The notes: generated by a model from the letters alone, not told the origin. DNA of 64,000 nt from Bacteroidota bacterium (GCA_025998875.1 AP024675.1:2205549-2269548), one strand, 5' to 3'; positions 17,936 through 29,824 are shown, counted from the stretch's first letter. A program made the numbers and translations.

Positions 17936-18355
17936 ATCGCGGTCTCCTGCTTTTCTATTGCCCGATTTTCCGGTCAGCGCGATACTATCTCTGGAACATC
18001 CCCCCGAAACCCGGCGGGGGATCTCGACCGGAACGGACCTGCAGGGGACCGAAGCCGAAGAACAGGAGATCGAACAAAACAGGAGTAAAGCGAACGCCGG
18101 ATACTACCCCCTCATAGGGGGAGCAGACGAACGGGTCTTTTTGCGACGCACTCGGGCTGAACTGGCCACAGGCGGCCCCCTCTCCCCACAGGCAGAGATC
18201 GGCGGAACTGGTGGCCGCCTCCACAGCCCGAGCAGGCCCCCCGGAGGGGAGATGCGCTAGAAAGCCATCCGGATTCGGGGGGCCTGCCTGCGGGCAGAGC
18301 CCGATTATGCCCACCAGGGCCAAGCCGGCAAGAAGGTCGGTCACGGGCTTCCCTG
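17936..18355. other. 420-base gap between the two ArsB/NhaD genes
   Basis: The stretch contains two short G/C hairpins: ATCCCCC pairing with GGGGGAT around 17998-18021, and ACCCCCTCATAGGGGG around 18104. It also holds the doubtful reading frame 17985-18344 listed separately. I find no promoter with a convincing -33/-7 pair. Confidence 0.4.
17985..18344 (-). CDS. possible small secreted protein (uncertain)
   Basis: A 119-residue frame starts at GTG 18344, 11 bases after the copy 2 transporter stop. It begins with a hydrophobic stretch, TDLLAGLALVGIIGLCPQAG, that could be a signal peptide, and holds further Cys residues. Third codon positions are mostly G or C, as in real genes here. I recognise no family, the ribosome site is weak, and chance long frames are common at this GC content. 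Confidence 0.3.
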   Translation of the reverse strand: MTDLLAGLALVGIIGLCPQAGPPNPDGFLAHLPSGGPARAVEAATSSADLCLWGEGAACGQFSPSASQKDPFVCSPYEGVVSGVRFTPVLFDLLFFGFGPLQVRSGRDPPPGFGGMFQR

Positions 18356-19783
18356 CTAGGGCGTGTAATACCGGAGCCAGACGTACAGGTGGGCGATCAC
18401 AATCGTACCGATCATGATCGGAAAGCCGTACTTGAAGAACTCCACGAAGGTGATCTTATGCCGGGCCCGTTCGGCAAGCCCCACGACAATAACGTTGGCT
18501 GAGGCCCCGATATAGGTGCCGTTGCCGCCCAGACAGGCCCCCAACGCGAGCGACCACCAGACGGGCAATAGGTCCGGATGCCGGATGAGCGCCGAAGCAG
18601 GAAGCTCGCCGGCCTGCACCCGCGCGGCTACATCCGGAAACAGGCTCTGGGCCATCTCGATGATGAGCGGGTTCATCGTGGCCACATAGGGGATGTTGTC
18701 CACAAAGGCCGAAAGCACGGCCGAAACCCAGAGCACCAGCAGGGAGGTCTTGAACAGGTCGCCTTCCGTGAGCAGAAGCGCCTGCTCGGCGAGCAGCTTG
18801 ATGAGCCCGACCTTGACGATACCCCCGATGACGATGAAAAGACCGATGAAGAAGAAAATCGTGTTCCACTCCACCTCGGCCAGCGTGTGATGGGGATTAT
18901 GCCGCCTCAGGGCCAGCAACAACGCCGCCCCGGCCAGGGCTACCGTGGCCGGCTGATAATGCAACAGCCCGTGCAGGGCAAAACCGATGATCACCAGGCC
19001 AAGCACGAAGAGGGACTTGCGCAACAGTACCCAGTCCTTGATCTGATCTCGCGGGTTCATCGCCATCACCCGCATCCGATCCGCCTCGGAAACCCGGATG
19101 CCCCGGGCAAATAACGCGCGCAGGATGAGCGTATACAGGAGCATGATCACGAGCACCACGGGGGCCAGGTTGTAGATGAAATCCATGAAGGAAAGCCCCG
19201 TGCGCGAGGCGATCATGATATTGGGCGGATCGCCGATGAGCGTGGCCGTGCCGCCGATGTTGGAGGCCAGCGCCTCGGAGATGAGAAAAGGAACCGGATT
19301 GATCTTCAGATCCCGACAGATGGCGATCGTAACGGGCGCCATCAAGAGCACCGTGGTCACGTTGTCCAGAAAGGCGGAAAAAACGGCCGTAGCCCAGTTG
19401 AGCACGATCAAAATCCCCACCGGATTTCCGCGCGCCACCTGTACGGACCATACGGCCACGTACTCAAAGAAGCCTGTCTCTTTGAGCACGTTGATGATGA
19501 CCATCATGCCTATGAGCAGGAAGATCACATTCCAGTCCACCCCGTAGTCATGGGTATAGAAGCTCTGATCCTGCTCCGTGATGTGCAGCAGAAGCATAGC
19601 CCCCGCCCCCAGCAGGGCGATGATGGTCTTGTGCAGTTTTTTCTCGTAGAAGACGATGGCCACATACATGGCCAGGAAAATCCCCGTGGCGATCCAGAAT
19701 TCATAGGTGTGTGCAAACCACTGCACATCACGGGCCGCCTCGACCGCCATAGACCACAGGTTCATGAGCGCACTGAGGAACAT
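18356..19783 (-). CDS. ArsB/NhaD-type transporter, copy 2
   Basis: The 475-residue protein has the same architecture as copy 1, with FLDNVTTVLLMAPVTIAICRDL, GGTATLIGDPPNIMIAS, FVDNIPYVATMNPLI and GNGTYIGASANVIVVGLAE. The N-terminus (residues 1-40) and the central loop differ clearly from copy 1, but several blocks are nearly identical at DNA level. It starts 23 bases after the nuoM stop. A role in returning Na+ or H+ near complex I is suggested by position only. An anion or arsenite substrate is not excluded. Confidence 0.88.
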   Translation of the reverse strand: MFLSALMNLWSMAVEAARDVQWFAHTYEFWIATGIFLAMYVAIVFYEKKLHKTIIALLGAGAMLLLHITEQDQSFYTHDYGVDWNVIFLLIGMMVIINVLKETGFFEYVAVWSVQVARGNPVGILIVLNWATAVFSAFLDNVTTVLLMAPVTIAICRDLKINPVPFLISEALASNIGGTATLIGDPPNIMIASRTGLSFMDFIYNLAPVVLVIMLLYTLILRALFARGIRVSEADRMRVMAMNPRDQIKDWVLLRKSLFVLGLVIIGFALHGLLHYQPATVALAGAALLLALRRHNPHHTLAEVEWNTIFFFIGLFIVIGGIVKVGLIKLLAEQALLLTEGDLFKTSLLVLWVSAVLSAFVDNIPYVATMNPLIIEMAQSLFPDVAARVQAGELPASALIRHPDLLPVWWSLALGACLGGNGTYIGASANVIVVGLAERARHKITFVEFFKYGFPIMIGTIVIAHLYVWLRYYTP

Positions 19784-19806
19784 AGACGCCTCCTACCTGT
19801 AGGGGT

Positions 19807-21360
19807 TCAGGGTACGGTTTTGCCTTCAAGGTCGGGGATAGCCGGAGCGGGCAAAAAGCGCTCCACACGGGAATCGGAGCCGAGTTGCTCGGCCTTCTCG
19901 GCGCGCCACTGGATGAGGTATCCGATCTGCGCCTCCGAACGGCGAAGCCAGTACGAGGCCCCCATACCGATGCCGAAGAGCAGCAGGAGCACGGGGAGCA
20001 GGGCGGGGATGAGCAGCCGGATTCCCGGACCGGAGGGTCGGTTCCGCAACTCCCCCCAGAAAAGCCGCTCCCAGAGGCGCAGCATGTAAGCCGCGGCCAG
20101 CACCAGACCGAAAGCCGCCCCCCAGACGTAGAGGGTCGATCCCAGCAGTTCGCTCCGAAAAGCACCGAGCAGAATCAGCCATTCCCCCACGAAACCGGCC
20201 AGTCCGGGCAGACCGATAAAGCCAAGCAGGAGCAGTCCGAAGGCCACCGCGTGCAGGGGAAGCACCCCCGCCCACCCCCCGTAGGCCTCCGGATGCCGAT
20301 GTCCCCCCGAACGCCGCTCCAGGTCCTGCAGAAGCAGAAGCAGTCCGGCCACAATCCAGGTGCTCACCACGGCCAACCAGACGACCCCCTGCCAGGCTTC
20401 ACGGGAGGTGGCGGCCAGCCCCACGAAGAGCATGCCCATGTGGGCGATGGACCCATAGGCCACCAGCCGGCGCATGTCGCGCTCCGACCAGGCCAGCAGG
20501 CCCCCGTAGAGCACGCTGACGGCCCCGAGCAGAGCGCCCCAGGGGGCCAGTTCCGCCCAGGCGTTCGGGAACAAGGGAGCCCCCCAGCGCAACAGGCCGT
20601 AGACGCCCAATTTGGACAGCCCCACCAGCACGGCCGGCCCCTCGGCATAGGCGTCCGGAAGCCAGGCATGCAGGGGGACAAGCCCGGCCTTGATCATGAA
20701 GGCCAGCGCAAAGATGAGCAGCAGCCAGCGCTGGGTTGGCAGATCCGGACCGTACTCCCGGATCAGCCGGATCCAGTCGGCGGCGAAAACCCCGTTGTTA
20801 AACGCCCGTCCGGCCTCAACGCCCACATACAGGATGGCCAGCAACAGCAGCAGAGAACCCACCATCGTATAGAGGAGAAAGCGCAGGGCGATGGGGCCGG
20901 CCTCTTCGCGTCCGGAAAGGAGGATCAGAAAAAAAGCGGGCAGCAGGGTAAGCTCAAAGAAAACGTAGAAGAGCACCAGATCTACGGCCAGAAAGGCCCC
21001 GAACAGGGCGCCTTCGAGCAGGAGCAGAAGCGCGTACTGGCGAGGGTCCGCGGCCCAGATCACCCCGAGCCCCAGGACGGCACCCATGAGCAAAAACGGC
21101 ACGCTGAGCCCATCTATGGCCAGATAGTAGGACACATCAAAGCCCGCAATCCAGGGCCCGAAGCGCTCCACCAGCTGAAGCCCCCCGCTCAGTTCGGGAC
21201 GAAAACGGACCCACACGTAGGCCGTCCACAGCAGCGCAAGCAGGCTCGTCACCTGCGCCACCAGGCGCGCTCCGGAAGTCCGGCGCAACAGTGCGACCAG
21301 AAGCGCCCCCAACCAGGGCAGGGCGATCAGCGTGGAGAGGGGAAACTGCACCGGTAACAT
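19807..21360 (-). CDS. nuoM: NADH-quinone oxidoreductase subunit M
   Basis: The 517-residue antiporter-like membrane subunit has LFYVFFELTLLPAFFLIL with the conserved Glu of TM5, KAGLVPLHAWLPDAYAEGPAVLVGLSKLGVYGLLRW with the key Lys and discontinuous helix, and ERDMRRLVAYGSIAHMGMLFVGL. Its length is slightly above the usual ~500. It conducts protons during NADH oxidation and sits between NuoN and NuoL in the membrane arm. It is 23 bases downstream of nuoL. Confidence 0.96.
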   Translation of the reverse strand: MLPVQFPLSTLIALPWLGALLVALLRRTSGARLVAQVTSLLALLWTAYVWVRFRPELSGGLQLVERFGPWIAGFDVSYYLAIDGLSVPFLLMGAVLGLGVIWAADPRQYALLLLLEGALFGAFLAVDLVLFYVFFELTLLPAFFLILLSGREEAGPIALRFLLYTMVGSLLLLLAILYVGVEAGRAFNNGVFAADWIRLIREYGPDLPTQRWLLLIFALAFMIKAGLVPLHAWLPDAYAEGPAVLVGLSKLGVYGLLRWGAPLFPNAWAELAPWGALLGAVSVLYGGLLAWSERDMRRLVAYGSIAHMGMLFVGLAATSREAWQGVVWLAVVSTWIVAGLLLLLQDLERRSGGHRHPEAYGGWAGVLPLHAVAFGLLLLGFIGLPGLAGFVGEWLILLGAFRSELLGSTLYVWGAAFGLVLAAAYMLRLWERLFWGELRNRPSGPGIRLLIPALLPVLLLLFGIGMGASYWLRRSEAQIGYLIQWRAEKAEQLGSDSRVERFLPAPAIPDLEGKTVP

Positions 21361-21383
21361 AGGGGCACAATCTCCTCAAAGGT

Positions 21384-23294
21384 TTATAGGGAGCGCCACA
21401 GAAACCACGCCAGCAGGCCCAGGGCCCCGATGAGCATGACCAGCGCATAGAGGGAGAGCAGACCCGTCTGCAGCCTGCGTATCCCGCTCCCGATGAAAAA
21501 CGCGCTCCGGGAGGCGAGCCCAATGAGCCCTCCGGCGATGTAGCGCTCCGACCACCGCAGGGGCGCCGCGCTTCCCTGCAGAAGGGGGCGGACGAAAAGG
21601 CGCTCGTAGATCGCCTCGACCCGGTAGCCGCTCTGCCAGAGCGCGTAGAGACCGCCCAGTCGACGCTGGAGCATGTGATCGGCCTCCAGCCCCGCCCGCC
21701 CCCACAGACGGAAGGCCATCCATAGGCCGCCGACGGCCACGGTTACCGAGAGCGCGATGGAAAGCGCCTCCAGACCCAGGCTCAGCCCGTGCTCCAGATC
21801 GGCCGTGCTGTCCGAAAGCCAGCGACCGATCCAGTTCCAGGCCCCGTGCCCGAGCAGGTCCGGCCAGCCGATCCAGCCCGCCGCCACAGCGCCCACAGCC
21901 AGCCCCACAAGGGGCAGGCGCATCACGGCCGGGGCTTCATGGGCGCGGGAGACCGCAGGCGCCCGCGGCGCTCCATGAAAGACGAGCACAAGAAGCCGGC
22001 CCATGTAGAGGGTGGTCAGCAGGGAGCTGACCAGCCCAAGGAACCAAAGCACCTCGTGCCCGGAGCCCAGCGCGGCCGTGAGCATCATGTCTTTGGAAAA
22101 AAAGCCGGCCAATGGGGGCAGACCGGCCAGCGCAAGCGCACCGAGCAGAAAGGTGCAGTAGGTAAGCGGCATATGCCGGCTCAGCCCACCCATACGCCGG
22201 ATATCCTGCTCTCCTTCGAGGGCGTGGATAACCGAACCGGCGCCCAGAAACAGGAGGGCTTTCGAGAAGGCGTGCGTGAACACATGGAAGATGGCCGCCG
22301 AAAAGGCCCCCACGCCGGCGCCCAGAAACATGAGCCCCAGCTGAGATATGGTCGAGTAGGCGAGCACCTTCTTGATGTCCGTCTGCACAAGCGCCATCGT
22401 GGCGGCCAGCAGGGCCGTCAGCGCTCCGATGAGCGCGATGAGCCCGAGCACACCGGGAGAGAGCACGTACAGGGGAGAAAGCCGAGCCAGGAGGTAAACA
22501 CCCGCCGTCACCATGGTGGCCGCATGAATGAGCGCCGACACAGGCGTCGGGCCCGCCATCGCATCCGGAAGCCAGACGTACAGGGGGATCTGCGCGCTCT
22601 TTCCCGTCGCCCCAAGGAAAAGCAGCATCCCGATGGCCCCGAGCGCTGTGCTTTCTATGGCCCCGGCCCGATCCAGCACAACCCCCAGATCCAGGGAACC
22701 CACCTCCCGAAAAAGCCACAGAAGCCCAATCAGAAAGGCGAAATCCCCGATTCGGTTTACCACAAAGGCCTTGCGCGCCGCAAAGGCCTTCTCCCGATCC
22801 GCGTACCAGTGCCCGATGAGCAGGTACGAGCAGAGCCCCACCCCTTCCCAGCCGAGAAAGAGCAGGAGCAGGTTGTCGGCCAGCACGAGCAGGAGCATAG
22901 CGGCTATGAAGAGGTTCAGGTAGGCGAAATAGCGCCAGTACCCCGCATCGCCGCGCATGTACCCGATCGAATACAGGTGGATGAGCGCCCCAACGCCCGT
23001 GACGATGAGCGTCATCCACAGAGAAAGCGTATCGAGCCGGAAGGCGATTGGGGCCGCAAAATCTCCGGAGGCGATCCACTGGTACAGCACCACGCGCAGG
23101 GGGAGCTCTTCCTGCGGCAGGCCCACAAATAGCCCCAGCGCCAGCAGGAAGGCGAGGGCTACCACCGAGACGGCCAGCACCCCGATGCCGATCTCCCAGC
23201 GCCGATAACGAGGCCATAGGAGCCCGAGCAGGCCGCTAAGCAAAAAGCCCAGCAGAGGCAATCCGACCAGGTACGGCGTCCACTGCGGCATCAT
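21384..23294 (-). CDS. nuoL: NADH-quinone oxidoreductase subunit L
   Basis: The 636-residue protein is the distal antiporter-like subunit. FLGWEGVGLCSYLLIGHWY carries the conserved Glu. The segment near residue 230, SAQIPLYVWLPDAMAGPTPVSALIHAATMVTAGVYLL, carries the Lys-containing helix. TDIKKVLAYSTISQLGLMFLG and FTHAFSKALLFLGAGSVIHALEGEQDIRRMGGL are characteristic of NuoL. The C-terminal part contains a long amphipathic stretch compatible with the lateral helix HL. It starts 3 bases after the nuoK stop, so the two are tightly coupled. Confidence 0.97.
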   Translation of the reverse strand: MMPQWTPYLVGLPLLGFLLSGLLGLLWPRYRRWEIGIGVLAVSVVALAFLLALGLFVGLPQEELPLRVVLYQWIASGDFAAPIAFRLDTLSLWMTLIVTGVGALIHLYSIGYMRGDAGYWRYFAYLNLFIAAMLLLVLADNLLLLFLGWEGVGLCSYLLIGHWYADREKAFAARKAFVVNRIGDFAFLIGLLWLFREVGSLDLGVVLDRAGAIESTALGAIGMLLFLGATGKSAQIPLYVWLPDAMAGPTPVSALIHAATMVTAGVYLLARLSPLYVLSPGVLGLIALIGALTALLAATMALVQTDIKKVLAYSTISQLGLMFLGAGVGAFSAAIFHVFTHAFSKALLFLGAGSVIHALEGEQDIRRMGGLSRHMPLTYCTFLLGALALAGLPPLAGFFSKDMMLTAALGSGHEVLWFLGLVSSLLTTLYMGRLLVLVFHGAPRAPAVSRAHEAPAVMRLPLVGLAVGAVAAGWIGWPDLLGHGAWNWIGRWLSDSTADLEHGLSLGLEALSIALSVTVAVGGLWMAFRLWGRAGLEADHMLQRRLGGLYALWQSGYRVEAIYERLFVRPLLQGSAAPLRWSERYIAGGLIGLASRSAFFIGSGIRRLQTGLLSLYALVMLIGALGLLAWFLWRSL

Positions 23295-23297
23295 GGC

Positions 23298-23600
23298 TCA
23301 GCCTCGAAGCAAACGAATCTGGTCGACGTCGATGCTCTCTCGATTCCGGAAAAGCGCGATCACAAGCGCCAACCCCACGGAAACTTCGGCGGCGGCCACG
23401 CACATGACGAAGAATACAAGCACCTGTCCGGTGGGATCGCCCAGAAGCCGGGAGAAGGCGACCAGGGAGAGGTTAACGGCATTGAGCATCATCTCCACGC
23501 ACATGAACATGACAATGGCGCTGCGACGCAACAGCACGCCCATCACCCCCAGGGAAAACAGAAGCGCGCTCACGAGCAGGTATCCCCCTGCAGGCACCAT
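23298..23600 (-). CDS. nuoK: NADH-quinone oxidoreductase subunit K
   Basis: The 100-residue, three-helix membrane subunit has the two conserved buried Glu residues in [14 protein letters not shown] (near 36) and [13 protein letters not shown] (near 72), needed for proton transfer in the E-channel. It is of normal length. It lies 16 bases after nuoJ and 3 before nuoL. Confidence 0.97.
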   Translation of the reverse strand: MVPAGGYLLVSALLFSLGVMGVLLRRSAIVMFMCVEMMLNAVNLSLVAFSRLLGDPTGQVLVFFVMCVAAAEVSVGLALVIALFRNRESIDVDQIRLLRG

Positions 23601-23616
23601 GGCCGCAATCCCTTCC

Positions 23617-24120
23617 TTATTGAAAGCGACGTTTGGCCAGCATCACCGATCCGATCATGGCCACCAGCAACAGCACGGCCACGACTTCAAAACCCACCAG
23701 GTAACGACCAAACAGGGCCCGACCCAGCGACTCCACCGTACCCACCGCCTGCGCCTGCGGATCCTGAGGAAACGAAGCCCCCAACAGGCTCCAGATCCCC
23801 ATCCCGACCCCAAGGAGCAAGCCCAGGCTGAGGAGCACAACAAGTGGGCCGGTCCTGTCAAGGCGAAAACGCGGCAGGTCCTCGGGTCGCAGGTTGAGCA
23901 GCATGATGACAAAAAGAAACAGCACCACAATGGCCCCCGCGTAAACGATCACCTGGGTGACGGCCAGAAACTGGGCCTCAAGGGATAGATACAGGCCGGC
24001 CAGGCTAAAGAAATTCAACACCAGAAACAGGGCGCTGTAGACCGGATTGCGCGCCGTGATCACGCCCACCGCACCCACGATGGCCAGCAGCGCACAGATA
24101 CCGAAGAGCACCACCTGCAT
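23617..24120 (-). CDS. nuoJ: NADH-quinone oxidoreductase subunit J
   Basis: This is a 167-residue subunit with five hydrophobic segments, including [27 protein letters not shown] and the conserved TM3 region [24 protein letters not shown] start it at ATG 24120 because GGAGACGGGCT lies just upstream. It is the first gene of the block here; nuoA-I are not in the 40 kb that follows upstream and must lie elsewhere. A promoter-like pair stands about 40 bases upstream. Confidence 0.96.
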   Translation of the reverse strand: MQVVLFGICALLAIVGAVGVITARNPVYSALFLVLNFFSLAGLYLSLEAQFLAVTQVIVYAGAIVVLFLFVIMLLNLRPEDLPRFRLDRTGPLVVLLSLGLLLGVGMGIWSLLGASFPQDPQAQAVGTVESLGRALFGRYLVGFEVVAVLLLVAMIGSVMLAKRRFQ

Positions 24121-24159
24121 AGCCCGTCTCCTTCGGGGGCCAGAGCCCAAAAAGCCGCG

Positions 24160-24191
24160 TGAAAGTAGAAAGCCCGCCGGAGTCGGCGCAA
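24160..24191 (-). promoter_or_regulatory. predicted promoter of the nuoJ operon
   Basis: The minus strand reads TTG (24189-24191), 21 bases, then TACTTTCA (24160-24167), close to TTTG-N20-TAnnTTTG. It lies in the 178-base gap between the transporter stop (24299) and nuoJ. It would drive nuoJ through the M28 gene. Confidence 0.45.
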
Positions 24192-24298
24192 CCTGAATGG
24201 GATGATCCGCCGCCCCGGCCCCCTCCGGCCCTTGTTCGGGACCCGGCCCGCACCCTTGCCGCTTCGTTCCCTGCCCGCAGCCGGCCCCTCGGGTCCAT

Positions 24299-25858
24299 TC
24301 AGAACAGCAAGAGCCGAACCCCCAGGATCGTGCCCATCAGGGCCACCGGGTAGACGAGGGCATAGGCCATCGCGGGGGCCTCGGAATCGCTGGCCCGGGA
24401 GATGACCGACAGGGCTACCCCGGAGGTCATGGCCCCACAGAGCAGGCCCAGCCCCACCAGGGGGTTATACCGCCAGCGCCGGATGAGCACCGCCCCCACC
24501 GCCAGGGCCAGCACAGTAAGCCCCAGCCCGATCAGGGCCAACAGCCATCCTCCTCCCTGCAGCGCATCCCAGAGCCGGGATCCGGCCTCCAGCCCCGCAA
24601 CAGCCAGAAACAGGGATACGCCGAGCTGGCGTACGAGCCCCGCCCCGGCCGTGGACATGCGCCAGAGCACAGGCCCGGTCTTGCCGAGCCAGCCCAACAG
24701 AAGCCCGGCCAGGAGCACCCCTCCGGCCGTGCCCAGGCGAATCGGGCCGACCGGCACTTGCCCGAGCAAAAGCCCCAGCAGCACGCCCAGGGCGACCGGG
24801 GCCAGATCGGCCTCCCCCAGCCGCCGCAGATCATTGCCCAGCAGGCGCACCACGTCGGGAAGCACGATCTTCGGGCCCACGAGCACGAGCTTGTCCCCCA
24901 TCTCCAGGGTTTGATTGCCCGTGGGCCGCACGTCCAGCCCCGCGCGCTGGATGCGCGCCACCGTGACCCCGTAGGAACGGAGCAGATCCAGCTCCCGTAG
25001 CGTTCGGCCCACCACGGCGCGATGGGTTACCAGCACCTCCACAGAGGTAAATCCCCCGCTGAAGGGCAGATCCTCCTCCACAGGCCGGCCCACAAACAGG
25101 GCGAAGCGCTCCAGCTCCTCGGGCGTGCCGATTACGCGCAGCCGATCCCCGAGCCGGATCAGCCGATCCGGATGCGGGGGCACCACCTCTCCCCCCTGCC
25201 CATGGCGGCTGATGACCACCCCGAAGGCGCGCCCCAGATCGAGCTCCCGAAAGGTGCGCCCGTCCAAGTTGGGATTGGTGACCTCGAAGTTGCGCGCGAT
25301 CCGATCCGGCGCCCGACGCCGCTGTTCGGCCGCCCACTCCCGGTGGGCCGCCTCCAGATCCCAGCCCAGCATGCGGGGCAGGAGGACCATCCCGAGCGCG
25401 GTCGCCACCAGACCCACAGGATAGGTAAGCGTATAGCCCACCGTGGGAACCAACGCGCCGGAGACCTCCGCGGCCACGGCCAGAGCCGGGGTCGAGGTCA
25501 GGGCGCCGGCAAACACCCCGGCCCAGATCCGCAGATCCGGCTCCGGCCACAGCCAGCGCAGCAGAAAAACCCCCAGCCAGACCGTGCCGATCACCAGCAG
25601 GACCAGCAGATGAGGCCGGATTCCCTCCTGACGCAGAGCGCGGAAAAAACCCGGACCCGCCTGCAGGCCCACGGTGTAGAGGAAAAGCACCAGCCCCAGG
25701 TCCCGCAGCACCCCGGGCAACCGGATCCCGAAATGCCCCGCCAGCAGGGCCAGCAACAACACCGCCGCCGGCCCCAGCGAGACCCCGCGCCAGGACCCGC
25801 TGCCCAGCCCGAGCCCCAGGGCCAGCAAACCAAACAGAACGACCAGTTCCCCCACCAC
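24299..25858 (-). CDS. AspT/YidE-like transporter with two RCK_C domains
   Basis: This membrane protein of about 519 residues has two hydrophobic halves, each with a GxxAGALTSTPAL or GAMTSGVALSVISRASD repeat. Two TrkA-C (RCK_C) modules lie between them, near residues 195-340 (VTNPNLDGRTFRELDLGRAFGVVI and VVGRTLRELDLLRSYGVTVARI). This is the build of the aspartate:alanine exchanger/YidE family. The substrate is unknown. The start is uncertain: TTG 25903 lies inside leuS and GTG 25858 has no clear ribosome site. It follows leuS directly. Confidence 0.85.
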   Translation of the reverse strand: MVGELVVLFGLLALGLGLGSGSWRGVSLGPAAVLLLALLAGHFGIRLPGVLRDLGLVLFLYTVGLQAGPGFFRALRQEGIRPHLLVLLVIGTVWLGVFLLRWLWPEPDLRIWAGVFAGALTSTPALAVAAEVSGALVPTVGYTLTYPVGLVATALGMVLLPRMLGWDLEAAHREWAAEQRRRAPDRIARNFEVTNPNLDGRTFRELDLGRAFGVVISRHGQGGEVVPPHPDRLIRLGDRLRVIGTPEELERFALFVGRPVEEDLPFSGGFTSVEVLVTHRAVVGRTLRELDLLRSYGVTVARIQRAGLDVRPTGNQTLEMGDKLVLVGPKIVLPDVVRLLGNDLRRLGEADLAPVALGVLLGLLLGQVPVGPIRLGTAGGVLLAGLLLGWLGKTGPVLWRMSTAGAGLVRQLGVSLFLAVAGLEAGSRLWDALQGGGWLLALIGLGLTVLALAVGAVLIRRWRYNPLVGLGLLCGAMTSGVALSVISRASDSEAPAMAYALVYPVALMGTILGVRLLLF

Positions 25859-25865
25859 GTGCGGC

Positions 25866-28604
<2,739 letters not shown>

Positions 28605-28634
28605 CGCTGAGGTGCTCTCCCGTTACTAGCCCGA

Positions 28635-28666
28635 TGAAGTTACGCGCCCCCGGCCGGGGAATTCAA
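28635..28666 (-). promoter_or_regulatory. predicted leuS promoter
   Basis: On the minus strand TTG (28664-28666), 21 bases, then TAACTTCA (28635-28642), a partial match to TAnnTTTG. It lies about 30 bases upstream of the leuS ATG and after the usp terminator. Confidence 0.4.
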
Positions 28667-28726
28667 CGCGTTTGCCCAGATCCGAGAGCGCTTTAGCCCG
28701 GAGGGCGCTTCAAGGCCCAGGTAATA

Positions 28727-28760
28727 GAAAAGCCCCCGCCGCCTTCCCTGCGGCGAGGGC
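28727..28760 (-). terminator. intrinsic terminator after the usp gene
   Basis: Read on the minus strand, GCCCTCGCCGC (28750-28760), a short loop and GCGGCGGGGGC are followed by TTTTC. The 11-bp GC stem with one G-T pair stands about 120 bases past the usp stop and before leuS. Confidence 0.65.
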
Positions 28761-28880
28761 CCGGGGTGGATGCGAAGTCAGTGCACAGCAGGCCAGAAGC
28801 GTGCCGAAGCGCTTCGAGGCGGTTCTGGCCGGCTACCGAATCCCGGATCCGGGCAGAGCCGTAACAGCCCGGTTTCGAAA

Positions 28881-29792
28881 CTACTTCTCCTCCAGGTGCA
28901 TGCTTTTGGGTCGGATCGTGAGCACAGCGCAGGGGGCGTGTCGGACGACATACTCTGTCGTGCTGCCGAGGAGAATGTGCTTGAGCCCCGAATAGCCGTG
29001 CGTGGACATGATAATGAGGTCGATCTGCTTGCGCGCGGCAAAATCCACGATCCCGGCCGTTGAGCTGCCCAGGTTGAACTGCAAATAGGCGTCGGCGATG
29101 AAACGGCGATCTTCTTCGGTAAAGCGCGTCATGCGTTCTCTTTCAAGCCGACCCTGGTATTCTTTGCGCATACGCTCCAACAGCTGATTGTCGCTCAGCG
29201 GTACGTACTCGGCCACGTAAAACAGGGTGATCGTGGCCTCAAAGGCGCGCGCCACGGCGATGGCCAACGGATAAGCCTCGGCGGCCAGTTCGGAGAAATC
29301 CGTGGGCAACAGGATATGCCGTATGGGCCGCTCCGGATCGCCCCGAAAGACCCACACGGGAACGGAACTGGTGCGCACCACGCGCTCCGTCGTGCTACCC
29401 AGCAGCCATCGGGCTAATCCCGATCGACCGTGGGTGCCCAGCAAGATGAGATCACAGGTGAGCTCACGGGCCGCGCGGACGATCTCCACCGCCGGTGAGC
29501 CCTCCCGCACCTGCGCCCCGCCGGCCCACGCAGACCGATCATGTTCCTCCAGATAGCTGCGCAGGTAGGCCAGGGCTTCCTCCCGGCGCCTGCCTTCATC
29601 CGGCGGCGCGACGGTCGGCCCGTAGAGCTCGAAGGGCAGCGAAAGTACGGGATCTATGGCCGGAAGCGGGCTGAGCACATACAGGGGTATGACCTCGGAG
29701 CCGAAGCGCTCCGACAGGATTCCGGCCAGGCGCAGGGCCTCCGGAGAGCGATCCGAAAAATCCAGGGGTAAGAGCAAGCGGGCAAACGACAT
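28881..29792 (-). CDS. tandem universal stress protein
   Basis: The 303-residue protein holds two UspA domains. The first begins FARLLLPLDFSDRSPEALRLAG and ends with the nucleotide-binding ILLGTHGRSGLARWLLGSTTERVVRTSSVPV near residue 140. The second begins IRHILLPTDFSELAAEAYPLAIA and ends IIMSTHGYSGLKHILLGSTTEYVVRHAPCAVL. Both carry the G-2x-G-9x-G(S/T) loop used by ATP-binding UspA. It begins 33 bases after the rrf2 gene behind a strong AGGAGG, so it is probably under Rrf2 control. Confidence 0.93.
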   Translation of the reverse strand: MSFARLLLPLDFSDRSPEALRLAGILSERFGSEVIPLYVLSPLPAIDPVLSLPFELYGPTVAPPDEGRRREEALAYLRSYLEEHDRSAWAGGAQVREGSPAVEIVRAARELTCDLILLGTHGRSGLARWLLGSTTERVVRTSSVPVWVFRGDPERPIRHILLPTDFSELAAEAYPLAIAVARAFEATITLFYVAEYVPLSDNQLLERMRKEYQGRLERERMTRFTEEDRRFIADAYLQFNLGSSTAGIVDFAARKQIDLIIMSTHGYSGLKHILLGSTTEYVVRHAPCAVLTIRPKSMHLEEK

Positions 29793-29824
29793 GATAGACC
29801 TCCTGCGATAGGTAACGGGGGGCT

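Noticed and set aside
17998-18120. Short G/C hairpins in the transporter gap as terminators
   Set aside because: Neither is followed by a T tract on the minus strand, so termination cannot be claimed.
19885-21357. 490-residue plus-strand frame opposite nuoM
   Set aside because: It is antisense to nuoM, and the product is rich in Gln, His and Pro as expected of a shadow frame.
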